The position numbers were made by a program, and so were the translations under genes. From assembly GCF_030812255.1 (NCBI RefSeq), contig NZ_JAUSSH010000003.1:62001-126000 (forward strand): a stretch of DNA of 64,000 bases. The letters are read 5' to 3'. The notes beneath the pieces were generated by a model, which had not been told where the DNA came from, searched no databases, and worked only from the letters and a program-made list of their open reading frames with translations. Shown here piece by piece: positions 35,256 to 45,968 of the stretch. This DNA comes from Paeniglutamicibacter psychrophenolicus (GTDB lineage: Bacteria; Actinomycetota; Actinomycetes; Actinomycetales; Micrococcaceae). The first letter of the stretch is position 1. The number at the start of each line of letters is the position of its first letter.

Positions 35256-35282
35256 CGGATCAAACCTCCCTGTGGCCCGGGC

Positions 35283-36359
35283 CTAGGGCCGGACCTCGAG
35301 CACCCTGTTGAACGGGGTTTGCGCGACGGATGCGAAGCGGGTAAAACCACCAGTCGAAACCACGTCGTGGATCCGGGCGGGCCCCGCCTGGGTGCCAAGG
35401 GCCAGTCCGACCTCCTGCGCGAGCGAGCACGGGGTGCACAGCAGGGTCGAGAAGCCGTAGTAGGCTCGCCCGACCGGGTTGAGGTTCTCGCCCACGGTGT
35501 CTCCGGACATCGGCTCGACGACCATCCAGGTGCCGTCCTCGGCCACCGCCTCGCGGACGTGGCGTGCGGCGCCGACCGGGTCGCCCATGTCATGCAGGGC
35601 GTCGAAGGTGGTCACCAGGTCGAATCCGGTTCCGGGAAACCCGGTTGCCGAGGCCGTCTCGAAGCCGAGGTTCGCCTCCACCCCGGATTCCCTGGCCCGT
35701 TTGCGGGCGGTCTGGACTGAGGCGTCGTGGTAGTCGAAGCCGATGAACGTGGACCGGGGAAAGGCCCTGGCCATGATGAGGGTTGAGGCCCCGTGCCCGC
35801 AGCCCACATCGGCGACTCGCGCGCCGGCCTCGAGCTTTTCCACCACGCCGTCCAGTGCCGGGAGCCATTCCCCGAGGAGATGGGTGTTGTACATGGTCCG
35901 GAAGAACCGTTCGCAGCCCTCGTGCACGTCCAAGTGGCGTTCGTGCCAGCCCAGGCCGGAGCGGTTGAGCGCCGCCGCCAGGACGCCGTCAATGTCGTGC
36001 GTCGTGCCGAGGGCGATTTGGAAGAAGCCCGGCAGGTAGGCAGGGCTGCCGGGGTCGGTGAGCGCGGCGGCGTGCTCCGGCGGCAACAGGTATTTTCCGG
36101 TGTCCGCGACGAATTCGACATAGCCGCCGGCGGCCTGGGCATTGAGCCACTCCCGGGCGTAGGGCAGGCCCGTGTCGGTGGCCTCGGCGAGCTGGAGCGG
36201 GGTCACGGGGCCCGGGGCCATGGCCGTGTAGTAGCCCAGTTTGTCTCCCATGACGACCAATGCGGTGTTGAGGGTGGCCCCAACTTCGTCAACGGCCTTG
36301 AAAACGAAGGCCATGAGCTTGTCGATGTCGATTTCGGGTGCTTGCTGAAGATCGGCCAT
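35283..36359 (-). CDS. class I SAM-dependent methyltransferase with N-terminal winged helix
   Basis: A 358-residue protein. Residues ~15-95 form the winged-helix dimerisation-type domain seen in many small-molecule methyltransferases (ALVVMGDKLGYYTAM). The SAM-binding motif I is ADVGCGHGAS at 183-192, followed by FIGFDYHDASV, FDLVTTFDALHDMGDP and a late cysteine pair (LLCTPCSLAQE). The architecture resembles enzymes assigned to small metabolites rather than DNA or rRNA. It is first in a two-gene unit with the hydrolase-glycosyltransferase fusion and is divergent from the large LuxR-type regulator, which probably controls it. Confidence 0.85.
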   Translation of the reverse strand: MADLQQAPEIDIDKLMAFVFKAVDEVGATLNTALVVMGDKLGYYTAMAPGPVTPLQLAEATDTGLPYAREWLNAQAAGGYVEFVADTGKYLLPPEHAAALTDPGSPAYLPGFFQIALGTTHDIDGVLAAALNRSGLGWHERHLDVHEGCERFFRTMYNTHLLGEWLPALDGVVEKLEAGARVADVGCGHGASTLIMARAFPRSTFIGFDYHDASVQTARKRARESGVEANLGFETASATGFPGTGFDLVTTFDALHDMGDPVGAARHVREAVAEDGTWMVVEPMSGDTVGENLNPVGRAYYGFSTLLCTPCSLAQEVGLALGTQAGPARIHDVVSTGGFTRFASVAQTPFNRVLEVRP

Positions 36360-36490
36360 GATGGCGATTCCTCCTCGTGAAGGTGTTTACGCCGCCAACG
36401 ATAGCCACCCTGTGCGTGGCGCCGCATCAGGTGCCCCACCTAGTTTTCCCACCCCCTTGCCGCCATCCTTCCGGGAGCTAGGATCAGTAT

Positions 36491-39235
36491 ATGGTCGTCG
36501 GTCGGGGCAGTGAAAGGCTAAGGATCGAACGCCTGCTGGCGGGCGCAAGGAGCGGTGTCAGCGGCGTGCTTGTGCTCGCCGGGGAGCCAGGGATCGGCAA
36601 GACCACAATGCTTCGGCAGGCCCGCGAGGCGGCCGCCGGAATGCGTGTGATCTCCGCATCGGGTGTCGAGGCCGAGCGGGAACTGGCCTTCAGCGGCCTG
36701 CACCAGCTGTGCGGCGGTCTACTGGATGTGGCCCGGGAACTCCCGCCCCGCCAGTACGAGGCCCTCGCTGTGGCCTTGGCCCTCAGCCACGGGCGGACGC
36801 CGGAAAGGTTCGCAGTCGGTGCAGCGGTTCTTGGGCTGTTTGCCCGGGCGGCCGAGGAGATCCCGCTGGCGATCTTCATTGATGACGCCCATCTGCTGGA
36901 CGACTCGTCGCTTCAGGCCATTTCCTTCGCCGCCCGACGGCTGCAGACCGATCGGGTTGCCATTGTCGCGGCCCTGCGCGACGAGGGGGATTCACCCCTG
37001 CAGGACCTGCCACGGATGGTCATTGGCCCGCTGGACCTCGAAGACACCCGGACGTTGCTGGCCGCCTGGAACCGGGGTTCGTGGGATGGTGCGGAGCTGG
37101 CACGCTTCCAAGCTGCCACGGGCGGCAACCCGTTGGCGATCATCGAGCTGGCCCGGAAGCACGGGCCGCTTGCCCTGCCCCCGCCGGCCATGCCGGTTCC
37201 GCTCACTGGTCGGCTTCTGGCCGCATATTCCGGCCGCATCCGCTCGCTTTCGCTCGCCGCACGCGCCGTGCTGTTGCTGGCCGCGACCGGCAACGGGGAC
37301 CTGAGGCCATTGGGTGCCGCCTGCGATGCAATGGGCCTGGACCTTGGACATCTTTCGGAGGCGGAGGATGCCGGGTTGGTCAACCTCGGGAATGCATCGG
37401 TGGAGTTCTGCCACCCGCTGATGCGCGCAGCCGTCTACGGAGCTGCCCAGCCGGCCGCACGGCGAGAGGCGCACCGACAAATGGCCGACACGGCACTTGG
37501 GCTCGAGCGCCGGGCCTGGCACCTGGCGGAGGCGGCCATCGGCCCGGACGAGACGGCATCGGGGCTGCTCAAACGGGCGGCCGCGGCTTCGGCCGGCCGT
37601 GGCGCGAATGCCGTCGCCGCCGGGCAATTGGAGCGTGCCGCGACGCTGGCGGCGGACCAGGGAACCGCCTTCGCGCTTTTGGTGCGAGCCGGTGACCAAT
37701 CCTGGCTCGCGGGCGCCTCCGGCAGGGCCATCGCCGACCTGGAACAGGCACTGGCCCTGGCCCGGACCTCCGTCGAAGGGGCCACCGCGACGGGGCGGCT
37801 GGGCGCGATTGCTGCTCGCTGCGGTTCGCTGGAAGTTGCGCGGGACATGCAGTTCGAAGCGTCCACGCAGATGGCCCCCCGGGACCCGGATGCTGCCATC
37901 CTCCTCCTCGCCGACACCATTGATGCCTGCCTGTACCTGTGCGATGCGCCTTCGGCCATGCGTGCCTCGGACGGAATCATTGCATTGATGGGCCCGGGGA
38001 CCAGTGGTGCCGCGCGCAAGTGGGGCTCCATCGCAGCCGGTGTCGCCCTGGTTCTCGATGGCCGCGGGGAGCAGGGATCGGAATTCATCCGCCGTGGCAT
38101 GGCCACGCACGTGGACAACGCGCCTTGGGCGGACCAGTGGCAACTGCGCTGGCACCTGATGGGACCGTTGTTCCTGCGCGAGTCGGGTGGGGCCAGGAAG
38201 GCCATGACGGAGGCGGTTGAAACGGTGAGGAAGCGGGCGGCCGTTGGCATGTTGCCGTTTTTGCTGACCCTCGTAGCCCGCGACGACGCGGCGGCGGCCA
38301 ACTGGGCGGACTCGGAAGCAGGTTACACCGAGGCAATCCGGATCGCACGGGAAGACGGCCAAGGCAATGATCTCGCCCTCGCCCTCGCCGGGCTGGCGTG
38401 GTTGGAAGCCAGGCAGGGCAAGGCTGCTTTCTCCGCCCTGCACGCAGAGGAGTCCGCGGGCCTTGCCGTGAAGAACTCGGCGCATCTGGCCAGGCTGTGG
38501 GCGCTGTTCGCGATTGCCGACCTGGAGGCCGGCACCGGAGATGCGGCGAAGGCGGCAGGGGCCTACTCGGGGCTGGAAAAGATGTTGGATGAGGTCGGAG
38601 TCAAGGATGCAGACCTGATGCCGGGGGCCGAACTGGTTGAGTGTTTGTGCCGCCTCGGCCACAGCGAACGGGCGAGGAACGTGGCCGGGCGTTTCATGGC
38701 CGCGGCCGCGGCCAAGGGCCAGCCGTGGGCACTGGCCCGGGCACACCGCGCCCTCGCGATGGCAGGAGACGTTGCCGTCGCGGTGGAAGGATTCGAAAGG
38801 GCTCTGGCGTTTCACGCCCAAACACCCGACCTGTTCGAGGCTGCACGGACGAAGCTGGCCTACGGCTCGTGGCTGCGGCGATCGCGGCGCCGGATCGATG
38901 CGCGGGTGTTGCTGCGCGAGGCCCTGGACGATTTCGAACGCCTGGGAGCGGTGCCCTGGTCCGACCAGGCGGCCGCGGAATTGAAGGCAACGGGCGAAAC
39001 GGCGATGCGGCGCGAAGCGGGAGCCCTGGGCCGGCTCACTCCGCAGGAGCACCAGATCGCCGCACTCCTGGCAATGGGCAAGACCACCCGGGTGGCGGCC
39101 GAGGACCTTTTCCTGAGCCCCAAGACCGTTGAGTACCACCTGCGCCACGTCTACCTGAAGCTTGGCATTCACTCGCGGGAAGAATTGGCGGCGGTGCTTG
39201 GTGGGGGTCCGGATGGCATCCGCCTGCATTCGTGA
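36491..39235 (+). CDS. LuxR family regulator with N-terminal AAA/NTPase domain (LAL type)
   Basis: A 914-residue large ATP-binding regulator. Walker A is AGEPGIGKTTM at 30-40 and Walker B is LAIFIDDAHLL near 125-135. A long middle region of ~500 residues is rich in helical TPR-like repeats. The C-terminal LuxR helix-turn-helix is at about 845-905 (LTPQEHQIAALLAMG; TVEYHLRHVYLKLGI). LAL regulators typically bind inducer-linked signals and activate adjacent catabolic or biosynthetic genes. Transcribed divergently, 131 bases from the methyltransferase operon, its most likely target. Confidence 0.9.
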   Translation: MVVGRGSERLRIERLLAGARSGVSGVLVLAGEPGIGKTTMLRQAREAAAGMRVISASGVEAERELAFSGLHQLCGGLLDVARELPPRQYEALAVALALSHGRTPERFAVGAAVLGLFARAAEEIPLAIFIDDAHLLDDSSLQAISFAARRLQTDRVAIVAALRDEGDSPLQDLPRMVIGPLDLEDTRTLLAAWNRGSWDGAELARFQAATGGNPLAIIELARKHGPLALPPPAMPVPLTGRLLAAYSGRIRSLSLAARAVLLLAATGNGDLRPLGAACDAMGLDLGHLSEAEDAGLVNLGNASVEFCHPLMRAAVYGAAQPAARREAHRQMADTALGLERRAWHLAEAAIGPDETASGLLKRAAAASAGRGANAVAAGQLERAATLAADQGTAFALLVRAGDQSWLAGASGRAIADLEQALALARTSVEGATATGRLGAIAARCGSLEVARDMQFEASTQMAPRDPDAAILLLADTIDACLYLCDAPSAMRASDGIIALMGPGTSGAARKWGSIAAGVALVLDGRGEQGSEFIRRGMATHVDNAPWADQWQLRWHLMGPLFLRESGGARKAMTEAVETVRKRAAVGMLPFLLTLVARDDAAAANWADSEAGYTEAIRIAREDGQGNDLALALAGLAWLEARQGKAAFSALHAEESAGLAVKNSAHLARLWALFAIADLEAGTGDAAKAAGAYSGLEKMLDEVGVKDADLMPGAELVECLCRLGHSERARNVAGRFMAAAAAKGQPWALARAHRALAMAGDVAVAVEGFERALAFHAQTPDLFEAARTKLAYGSWLRRSRRRIDARVLLREALDDFERLGAVPWSDQAAAELKATGETAMRREAGALGRLTPQEHQIAALLAMGKTTRVAAEDLFLSPKTVEYHLRHVYLKLGIHSREELAAVLGGGPDGIRLHS

Positions 39236-39414
39236 CCGTCTGGCCCAGGTACCTTCCGTTCCGCATCCCCACCGGGGGAATGCGGAGCCGCTGTCGCGAT
39301 CCAAGCCCCCACCCTAGTGTGCGGAACGCTGCTGCGGTAGTTTCGAAGTACCCGCCCCCGTGCTTTTCGCAGGGGACGGAAACCACCGCCCTGCCGACGG
39401 GAAGGAAGCCAGCG

Positions 39415-39882
39415 ATGGGCGCCAGCGAGTGGAACATCGGCCCCGTGGCCGATGCGGCGGAGCTGGTCGCGGCCTCGGGGCTGTTCGACAACCCGGTCAC
39501 CGGGCACGGCGCGCGGGCCTTTCTGGGGATGCCCGGACACCACCTGCTGCTGGCGCGCAGCGGGGACGGAACCGCGGTCGGCTTCGTCTCGGGAGTGGTG
39601 ATGCGGCACCCGGACAAGGATGCGGAGATGTTCGTCTACGAACTGGGAGTGGACGGTTCGTTCAGGCAGCGGGGTATCGCCACGGCATTGTTGCGCGCCC
39701 TGGCTGCCCTCGGCCTGGAGCTGGGCTGCACGGGGATGTGGACCGGCACCGAACGCGCGAATGCCGCGGCCCTGGCGACCTATCGTTCGCTGGGTGCGGT
39801 GGTGGACGCCGAATCGGTGTTCATCGAATGGGACTCGCTGGGCGCATCCTTCGCCCCATTGCAGGCGCCGGATTTGCCCTGA
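39415..39882 (+). CDS. GNAT acetyltransferase, AAC(3)-I-like
   Basis: A 155-residue GNAT-fold N-acetyltransferase. The acetyl-CoA loop reads RQRGIATALLRALA at ~83-96, preceded by AEMFVYELGVDGSF and followed by TERANAAALATYRSLGAV, the arrangement of AAC(3)-I aminoglycoside acetyltransferases and their uncharacterised relatives. Overall similarity to drug-modifying members cannot be measured here, so no resistance is claimed. ATG 39415 lies ten bases after GGAAGG; upstream in-frame sequence is noise. It follows the LAL regulator on the same strand after 180 bases and converges on SURF1. Confidence 0.75.
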   Translation: MGASEWNIGPVADAAELVAASGLFDNPVTGHGARAFLGMPGHHLLLARSGDGTAVGFVSGVVMRHPDKDAEMFVYELGVDGSFRQRGIATALLRALAALGLELGCTGMWTGTERANAAALATYRSLGAVVDAESVFIEWDSLGASFAPLQAPDLP

Positions 39883-39910
39883 AGGGGTGGAACCCTCCGC
39901 CGGGCCGAGG

Positions 39911-40837
39911 CTACTTTGTCCCGGAGATGCCGGCGTCGCGTTCGGCAGCCCGGCGTTCGAGCTCGTCCAGGTACGCGTCCTCGGTGGCCTCGTCGGTGGG
40001 GCTGCCGTCGCGGCGGACCAGCTTCTTGGGCTTCTTGCGCATGCGGTGCGCCTGGTGCAGCACCGGTTCCTCCCCGCGCAGGGCCGCCGCGGCAACCTCG
40101 TCGCGGTCCTCGCGGTTGATCCGCGCCTGCTGCCTGGCGGCATAGCCAAAGCCCACGAAGACCAGCACGCCGAAGGCGAACCACTGGAACATGTAGGACA
40201 GGTGCGGGCCCTCGTCCTCCTCGGGACGTTGCAGCTGGATCGGAGCCTCGGCCGCCGCCGGGTCCTCCAGGTACATCAGCCCGTAGCTTCCGGTGGCCAC
40301 CGGGTAGCCGAGCTGCTGCTCGTAGGTGGGCAGGTCGATGGAGGCCAGCTGGCCCTCGGGTGCCCCGCGGTCGAGCTTCGGCTCGCCGCCCTTGAGCCTG
40401 ACGTCGACCTCGACGGTGCCGGCCGGGGGAGCGGGCACCGCGTCGGGGCGCCCGGCCTGGTCGTTGCCGATGGGCAGGAACCCGCGGTCCACGATCACCA
40501 CGGTTCCCTCCAGGGTGCGGAAGGGAACCAGGACCTCGTATCCGGGGCGGGATCCGGAGATCCGGTTGCGCACCACGACCTGGTCCTCGGCCAGGTAGCT
40601 GCCGCGCAGCGAAACCGGGGTCCACTTGCTCTCGGCCGGCAATTGCTCGAAGAGCTGCCTTGCCTCGGCGAAGGGGACCGGTTCGGCGTCGTAGTTGCGT
40701 TTCACATGGGAAATCTCGGTCAGGGCGCCCTCGCGGCGGTCCATTTGCCATTTGCCCAGGAAGGTGAAGGTGGTGGCGAAGAGGCACACCAGGAGCAACC
40801 AGCCGATCCAGCGGGTGCTGGCCAGGAATCGATACAC
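39911..40837 (-). CDS. SURF1 family cytochrome oxidase biogenesis protein
   Basis: A 308-residue protein with the SURF1 topology: a helix at 10-32 (IGWLLLVCLFATTFTFLGKWQ), an extracytoplasmic domain with the family blocks WTPVSLRGSY, VVVRNRISGSRPGYEVLVPF and VDRGFLP, a second helix near 215-235 (MFQWFAFGVLVFVGFGYAA) and a charged cytoplasmic tail. SURF1 aids assembly or haem insertion of the aa3-type terminal oxidase. The ~70-residue Arg/Glu-rich tail (ELERRAAERDAGISGTK) is longer than usual. It follows a small Cys-rich gene and the DUF3099 gene on the same strand, probably one operon. Confidence 0.9.
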   Translation of the reverse strand: MYRFLASTRWIGWLLLVCLFATTFTFLGKWQMDRREGALTEISHVKRNYDAEPVPFAEARQLFEQLPAESKWTPVSLRGSYLAEDQVVVRNRISGSRPGYEVLVPFRTLEGTVVIVDRGFLPIGNDQAGRPDAVPAPPAGTVEVDVRLKGGEPKLDRGAPEGQLASIDLPTYEQQLGYPVATGSYGLMYLEDPAAAEAPIQLQRPEEDEGPHLSYMFQWFAFGVLVFVGFGYAARQQARINREDRDEVAAAALRGEEPVLHQAHRMRKKPKKLVRRDGSPTDEATEDAYLDELERRAAERDAGISGTK

Positions 40838-40852
40838 GCTGCTTTGTTCTCC

Positions 40853-41106
40853 TTAGGGGGTGGTGCCGGGGGCAGTGTCAACGAGCGGCAGGCGCTCCTT
40901 GAAGAGCAGCCGCTCGGAGAGGTAGTTTTCGAGCCAGTCGGCATGTTCGGCGCAGGCCAGCCAGGTTTTCCGGCGTTCCGGGGTGTGGATCTTGGGGTTG
41001 TTCCACAGCAGTTGCACGGTGGCGTTGGCCCGGCATCCCTTGCGGGAACAGCGTGGGGGACCGGTGGGACCCTGCGGTGCCCCACCGCCCAGGGAGTCGA
41101 AGATGC

Positions 41107-41110
<4 letters not shown>
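40853..41110 (-). CDS. small cysteine-containing protein, 85 aa
   Basis: A conserved actinobacterial small protein without known function (sometimes mislabelled acetone carboxylase). Candidate metal ligands are the CSRKGC pair near residue 21 and CAEH near 53, flanking a WNNPKIHTPERRKTW core; a small zinc-binding fold is plausible. The TTG start at 41110 overlaps the DUF3099 stop by four bases (TTGA). SURF1 follows after 15 bases, so the protein may act in the same respiratory or envelope context. Confidence 0.7.
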
Positions 41111-42669
<1,559 letters not shown>

Positions 42670-43158
42670 CACCGGGCGAAGCCGGCAGCCCCGCCATCGG
42701 GGGATAGCCAACAGCAGGGATCGACGGCCGTCACGGCATCCGTGGCGGCCGCATCTCCGTGCGCCCGGCAGCGCTGCGGACGTGCCATCCGGGCGAAGCC
42801 TCGATCCCGGTTGCCGCGTTCGGCTGCGGCCGCGGCATGTTCAAAACCATATGCAGTATTAAAATCTAGGTAAATTTTTGAGTTAGCCGGCTTTCCGGCC
42901 GCGTGCGCCATGCGCGAACCCCACCGCCAATGAAAGCCCGGACCGGCAGGTGTTTCCCGGCCACCGGGGAACCGGCGCGGGGGAGCCGGGACCTCGCCGT
43001 TCCGGCGGCCCGGTGCAAATGCCCGCGTTTTCCGCGGCGCGGTTCGCCGGATGGGACGTGCCCGCACCGCAACGAATAAACTGTTGGGGATACCGGCATC
43101 AAGACGGGTGCAGCCGCACCGCGTGCCTGCCGGGCCACGACGGGAAGAAGACGCCACC
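42670..43158 (+). other. 489-base gene-free region with an AT-rich patch
   Basis: Between the FabG-like gene and yqeY. Positions ~42838-42895 (CATATGCAGTATTAAAATC and surroundings) are strikingly AT-rich against GC-rich flanks and could hold a promoter or the scar of an old insertion. Closer to yqeY, TAAACT at ~43077 is a weak -10 candidate. No open frame with host codon bias was seen. Confidence 0.5.
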
Positions 43159-43623
43159 ATGGAAACCCTCAAGGACCGCCTCCGCGCGGACATGACCGCA
43201 CACCTCAAGGCCGGCAACAAGGTCGAGCTGACCACCGTGCGCAACCTGCTCGGCGAGATCAACACCCGGGAAAAGGGCGGCAAGACACCCATCGAACTCG
43301 ACGATGCCGCCGTGATTTCCCTGCTCCAGAAGGAAGCCGCACGCCGCCACGAAACCGCCGTCACCTACACCAATGCCGGCCAGGGCGATCGTGCGGCCGC
43401 CGAGGAACAGGAAGCCGCCATCATCGAGGCGTACCTGCCCGCCGCGCTGAGCGAGGACGAAGCCAAGGCCATCGTCGCCGAGGCAGTGGCCACGCTGCGC
43501 GCCGAGGGCAACGAACTGGGCATGCGCCAGATGGGTTCGGTCATGAAGCTGGTCACCGAGAAGGTCGCCGGCCGCTTCGACGGCAAGGCCCTGAGCAACA
43601 TGGTCCGCGCAGCACTGGCCTAG
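43159..43623 (+). CDS. yqeY: GatB/YqeY domain protein
   Basis: A 154-residue protein of the YqeY family: METLKDRLRADMTAHLKAGN at the start, TTVRNLLGEINTREK, then the helical GatB/YqeY tail (EAYLPAALSEDEAKAIV and MGSVMKLVTEKVAGRFDGK). The tail domain is related to the tRNA-binding part of GatB, the amidotransferase that makes Gln-tRNA, but stand-alone YqeY proteins have no established function. ATG 43159 is chosen because the conserved N-terminus begins there; the upstream in-frame sequence is basic noise. Confidence 0.9.
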   Translation: METLKDRLRADMTAHLKAGNKVELTTVRNLLGEINTREKGGKTPIELDDAAVISLLQKEAARRHETAVTYTNAGQGDRAAAEEQEAAIIEAYLPAALSEDEAKAIVAEAVATLRAEGNELGMRQMGSVMKLVTEKVAGRFDGKALSNMVRAALA

Positions 43624-43764
43624 GCCCACCGGAGCGCGCTGCGGACAGCGGTTTCGGCGCGCCTGGCCGGTCGGAAGACGAAAACCGTTCCGCGTAGCCC
43701 GGTAGCCTTGATGAGCCGATGCGGCCACGCAACGGTAAACACTTCGACACGATGCGGGATCTGG

Positions 43765-45777
43765 ATGACTGGCTGGGCCGGAACGAACTGGCAATTTTTC
43801 GACGACGAGGACACCCAGACCAGGATCGGAGTCACCTTCGGCTTCGGTTTGCTTGACGAAGAAGTCGCGGCCACCGGCTCGCTGGCGATGGCGCTGTCCG
43901 CATTGCGCACCGAGTTGGCACGGCCCGTGGAGCTGGGCGCAGGGCGCACCGGCTTTCCCGAGGTCATTGCCGAAGCCGGGACAGACACCTCGACACTGCT
44001 GATCCGTGGCGCCACCGATACGGTCGCCGCCGCCTGGCGGCGGCTGCCGGGGCTCTTCGACGGCTGGATCGTCACCGACCAGACATCCGCGATGCGCCCG
44101 GAGCACCCGGTGTGGCCGGCGGACCTGGTGCGGCGCACCGGCCGCAACGCGGCGGCATTGGCGGGGATCCAGGTGAGCGCATCCGATGCACGTGAACGTG
44201 CCCGCGTGCTGCTGCCCCGGCTCGACCCCAAGTCCGGACGGATTCGAGCGGTGTTCTTCACCACCGCGCAATCCCTGGTGGGTCTCGGGTTCCCGGTCCG
44301 CGAAACCGACTCGGGTGCGGAACCTTCCCGGATATGGGCCGACGGCACGGCCAAACACGTCGGCGGTTCGGACGCGGGGCCCCTGCCGGAGGGCCCGGGC
44401 GCACTGGTTCGGCGCGCCACGGGCAACGCCACCGGTTCGATGCCCGTCAGCGAGGACCCGGTCCTGCTCTCCACCCTGGTGCCACGCTCCGCGGCCGGGC
44501 TGGCCGCAGCGGAACTGCTGCGCGCCCAGCTGGCGGCAACGGCAGCCAACGCGGGGCAGGATCCCGCCGCGATCGGCATCGACATGCTGGGGATCGGCGC
44601 GGAGTTCTGTGTCTTCCTTGTTGCGGGGAATCCGCTCGGGGAAGCGGCCCGGCAGCGCGTGCTCATGGACTTCAGCCGAACCATGGCCTTGGTCCCGGAC
44701 CCCTGGGTCGAGGACGCGGTGCGGGAGACACACCACGGGCTTTCCCCCCGGCTGGCTCGCGAACGCAGGGCGCTGGGCCTCGACGACGATCCGGGCACCG
44801 ACACCGCCGGGGTGCGCCAGGTACTCACCCAGGCCACACAGTGCCTGCACCTGGCCCTGGATCCGGGGTCTCCCGGCCCGCTCGATGCCGGAAAACAGGG
44901 CAGGGACGGGAAATCCGGACGTGAACGCATTTTTCGTTCCCTGCCCGGCGGGGACGTGACCACCGACGGGTCCGCGACGCTGGCCATCGGCCAGGACACG
45001 ATCGCCCTGGGCACCCGTTCGGCGGGGCACGGGGGAGGCCCCAGGCACGAGACGCGCCTTGCGACCAAGGAGGTCCTTGCGGTCCTGGAGGATCCGGCCG
45101 GCACCCTGGCTGTCATCGACGAGGACCAGCGGGTGCTCACCTTCCACCCCCAGCTGTTCAAGCGCCACAAGGCGCTCCAACGGCACCTCGAGCCCGTGCT
45201 GGCCGGCCTTCCGCGCCTGCTGATCAACAACGGCGCCGACCCGGCGGCGATGCGGCAGCGCCGCGGGCGTGCCAAGCGGTGGCCGGCCTGGCTGCTGGCC
45301 GGCTCCGCGGCGCTCGTTGCCTGCCTGGCCGTGATGATCGCGGTGTCCACCATCGATGACCCGCAGGTCACCGGGCGGATCACCATTGGCGAGACGGCCC
45401 AGCTGGGCAACGGAACCACGATCACCGCCACGGGCTTCGAACGCCGGCCGACGGCAGCGGACGATGTGGAGTCCCAGGTGGCAGTCCAGGTGCGCTTCTG
45501 CGCCGGGTCCGACACCAAGGTCACAGAATTTCCACCGGAAACGCAGCGCAGCGTAGCGCCCGCGGACTTTGCGATGCTCAACCAGGAATACGCGTACGCG
45601 CGGCTCGTCGACAGCGACTCGCAGCTGCGCCGGGACACCCTGGCCCAGGGCCAATGCGCCGTCGGGGACCTGGTGTTCAAGGGCGTCGACCTTTCCGTTC
45701 CGCGCCTGGCCTACAAGAACGCGTTCGGCGACGACGTGGTTTGGTACAGCCCCGGGCAGGTGCCGCCGGAGCAGTAG
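43765..45777 (+). CDS. M16-peptidase-like membrane protein lacking the catalytic motif
   Basis: About 670 residues. Residues ~15-215 and ~225-430 look like two M16 (insulinase/processing-peptidase) folds: TRIGVTFGFGLLDEEVAATG and LSALRTELARPVELG stand where M16 enzymes have their first strand and helix, but HxxEH is absent, so this would be an inactive homologue. One transmembrane helix at ~510-530 (WPAWLLAGSAALVACLAVMIA) precedes a ~150-residue extracytoplasmic domain with two cysteines (VRFCAGSD, GQCAVGD). The start is uncertain: ATG 43765 gives a sensible N-terminus, TTG 43708 would add 19 residues. The M16 relation is a fold-level judgement and may be wrong. Confidence 0.6.
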   Translation: MTGWAGTNWQFFDDEDTQTRIGVTFGFGLLDEEVAATGSLAMALSALRTELARPVELGAGRTGFPEVIAEAGTDTSTLLIRGATDTVAAAWRRLPGLFDGWIVTDQTSAMRPEHPVWPADLVRRTGRNAAALAGIQVSASDARERARVLLPRLDPKSGRIRAVFFTTAQSLVGLGFPVRETDSGAEPSRIWADGTAKHVGGSDAGPLPEGPGALVRRATGNATGSMPVSEDPVLLSTLVPRSAAGLAAAELLRAQLAATAANAGQDPAAIGIDMLGIGAEFCVFLVAGNPLGEAARQRVLMDFSRTMALVPDPWVEDAVRETHHGLSPRLARERRALGLDDDPGTDTAGVRQVLTQATQCLHLALDPGSPGPLDAGKQGRDGKSGRERIFRSLPGGDVTTDGSATLAIGQDTIALGTRSAGHGGGPRHETRLATKEVLAVLEDPAGTLAVIDEDQRVLTFHPQLFKRHKALQRHLEPVLAGLPRLLINNGADPAAMRQRRGRAKRWPAWLLAGSAALVACLAVMIAVSTIDDPQVTGRITIGETAQLGNGTTITATGFERRPTAADDVESQVAVQVRFCAGSDTKVTEFPPETQRSVAPADFAMLNQEYAYARLVDSDSQLRRDTLAQGQCAVGDLVFKGVDLSVPRLAYKNAFGDDVVWYSPGQVPPEQ

Positions 45778-45786
45778 GCGGCAGCC

Positions 45787-45806
45787 GGCCTGCACCGGTG
45801 CAGGCC
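45787..45806. terminator. 20-base perfect palindrome after the M16-like gene
   Basis: GGCCTGCACCGGTGCAGGCC, nine bases after the stop codon, is a perfect inverted repeat with no loop. It may act as a terminator or as a protein-binding site for the following SDR gene. Confidence 0.5.
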
Positions 45807-45968
45807 GCCCTGGACTAGACTTGCTTGGAGGATTCCTACAAGCCTTCTCCCCATGGGGTGCTGGCAGGATTGGAACCAGCGTCCGGGTATTTGTACGGAC
45901 CCCCCAAGTTCCCCCAGCAACGGTGCGGGAACCAGTAATTTTCAAGCAGTGATGCACAAGGAGTGTAA

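Noticed and set aside
43099-45957. 952-codon minus-strand open frame opposite the M16-like gene
   Set aside because: Low-complexity Gly/Arg/His-rich sequence and no conserved block; the plus strand carries the consistent codon bias.
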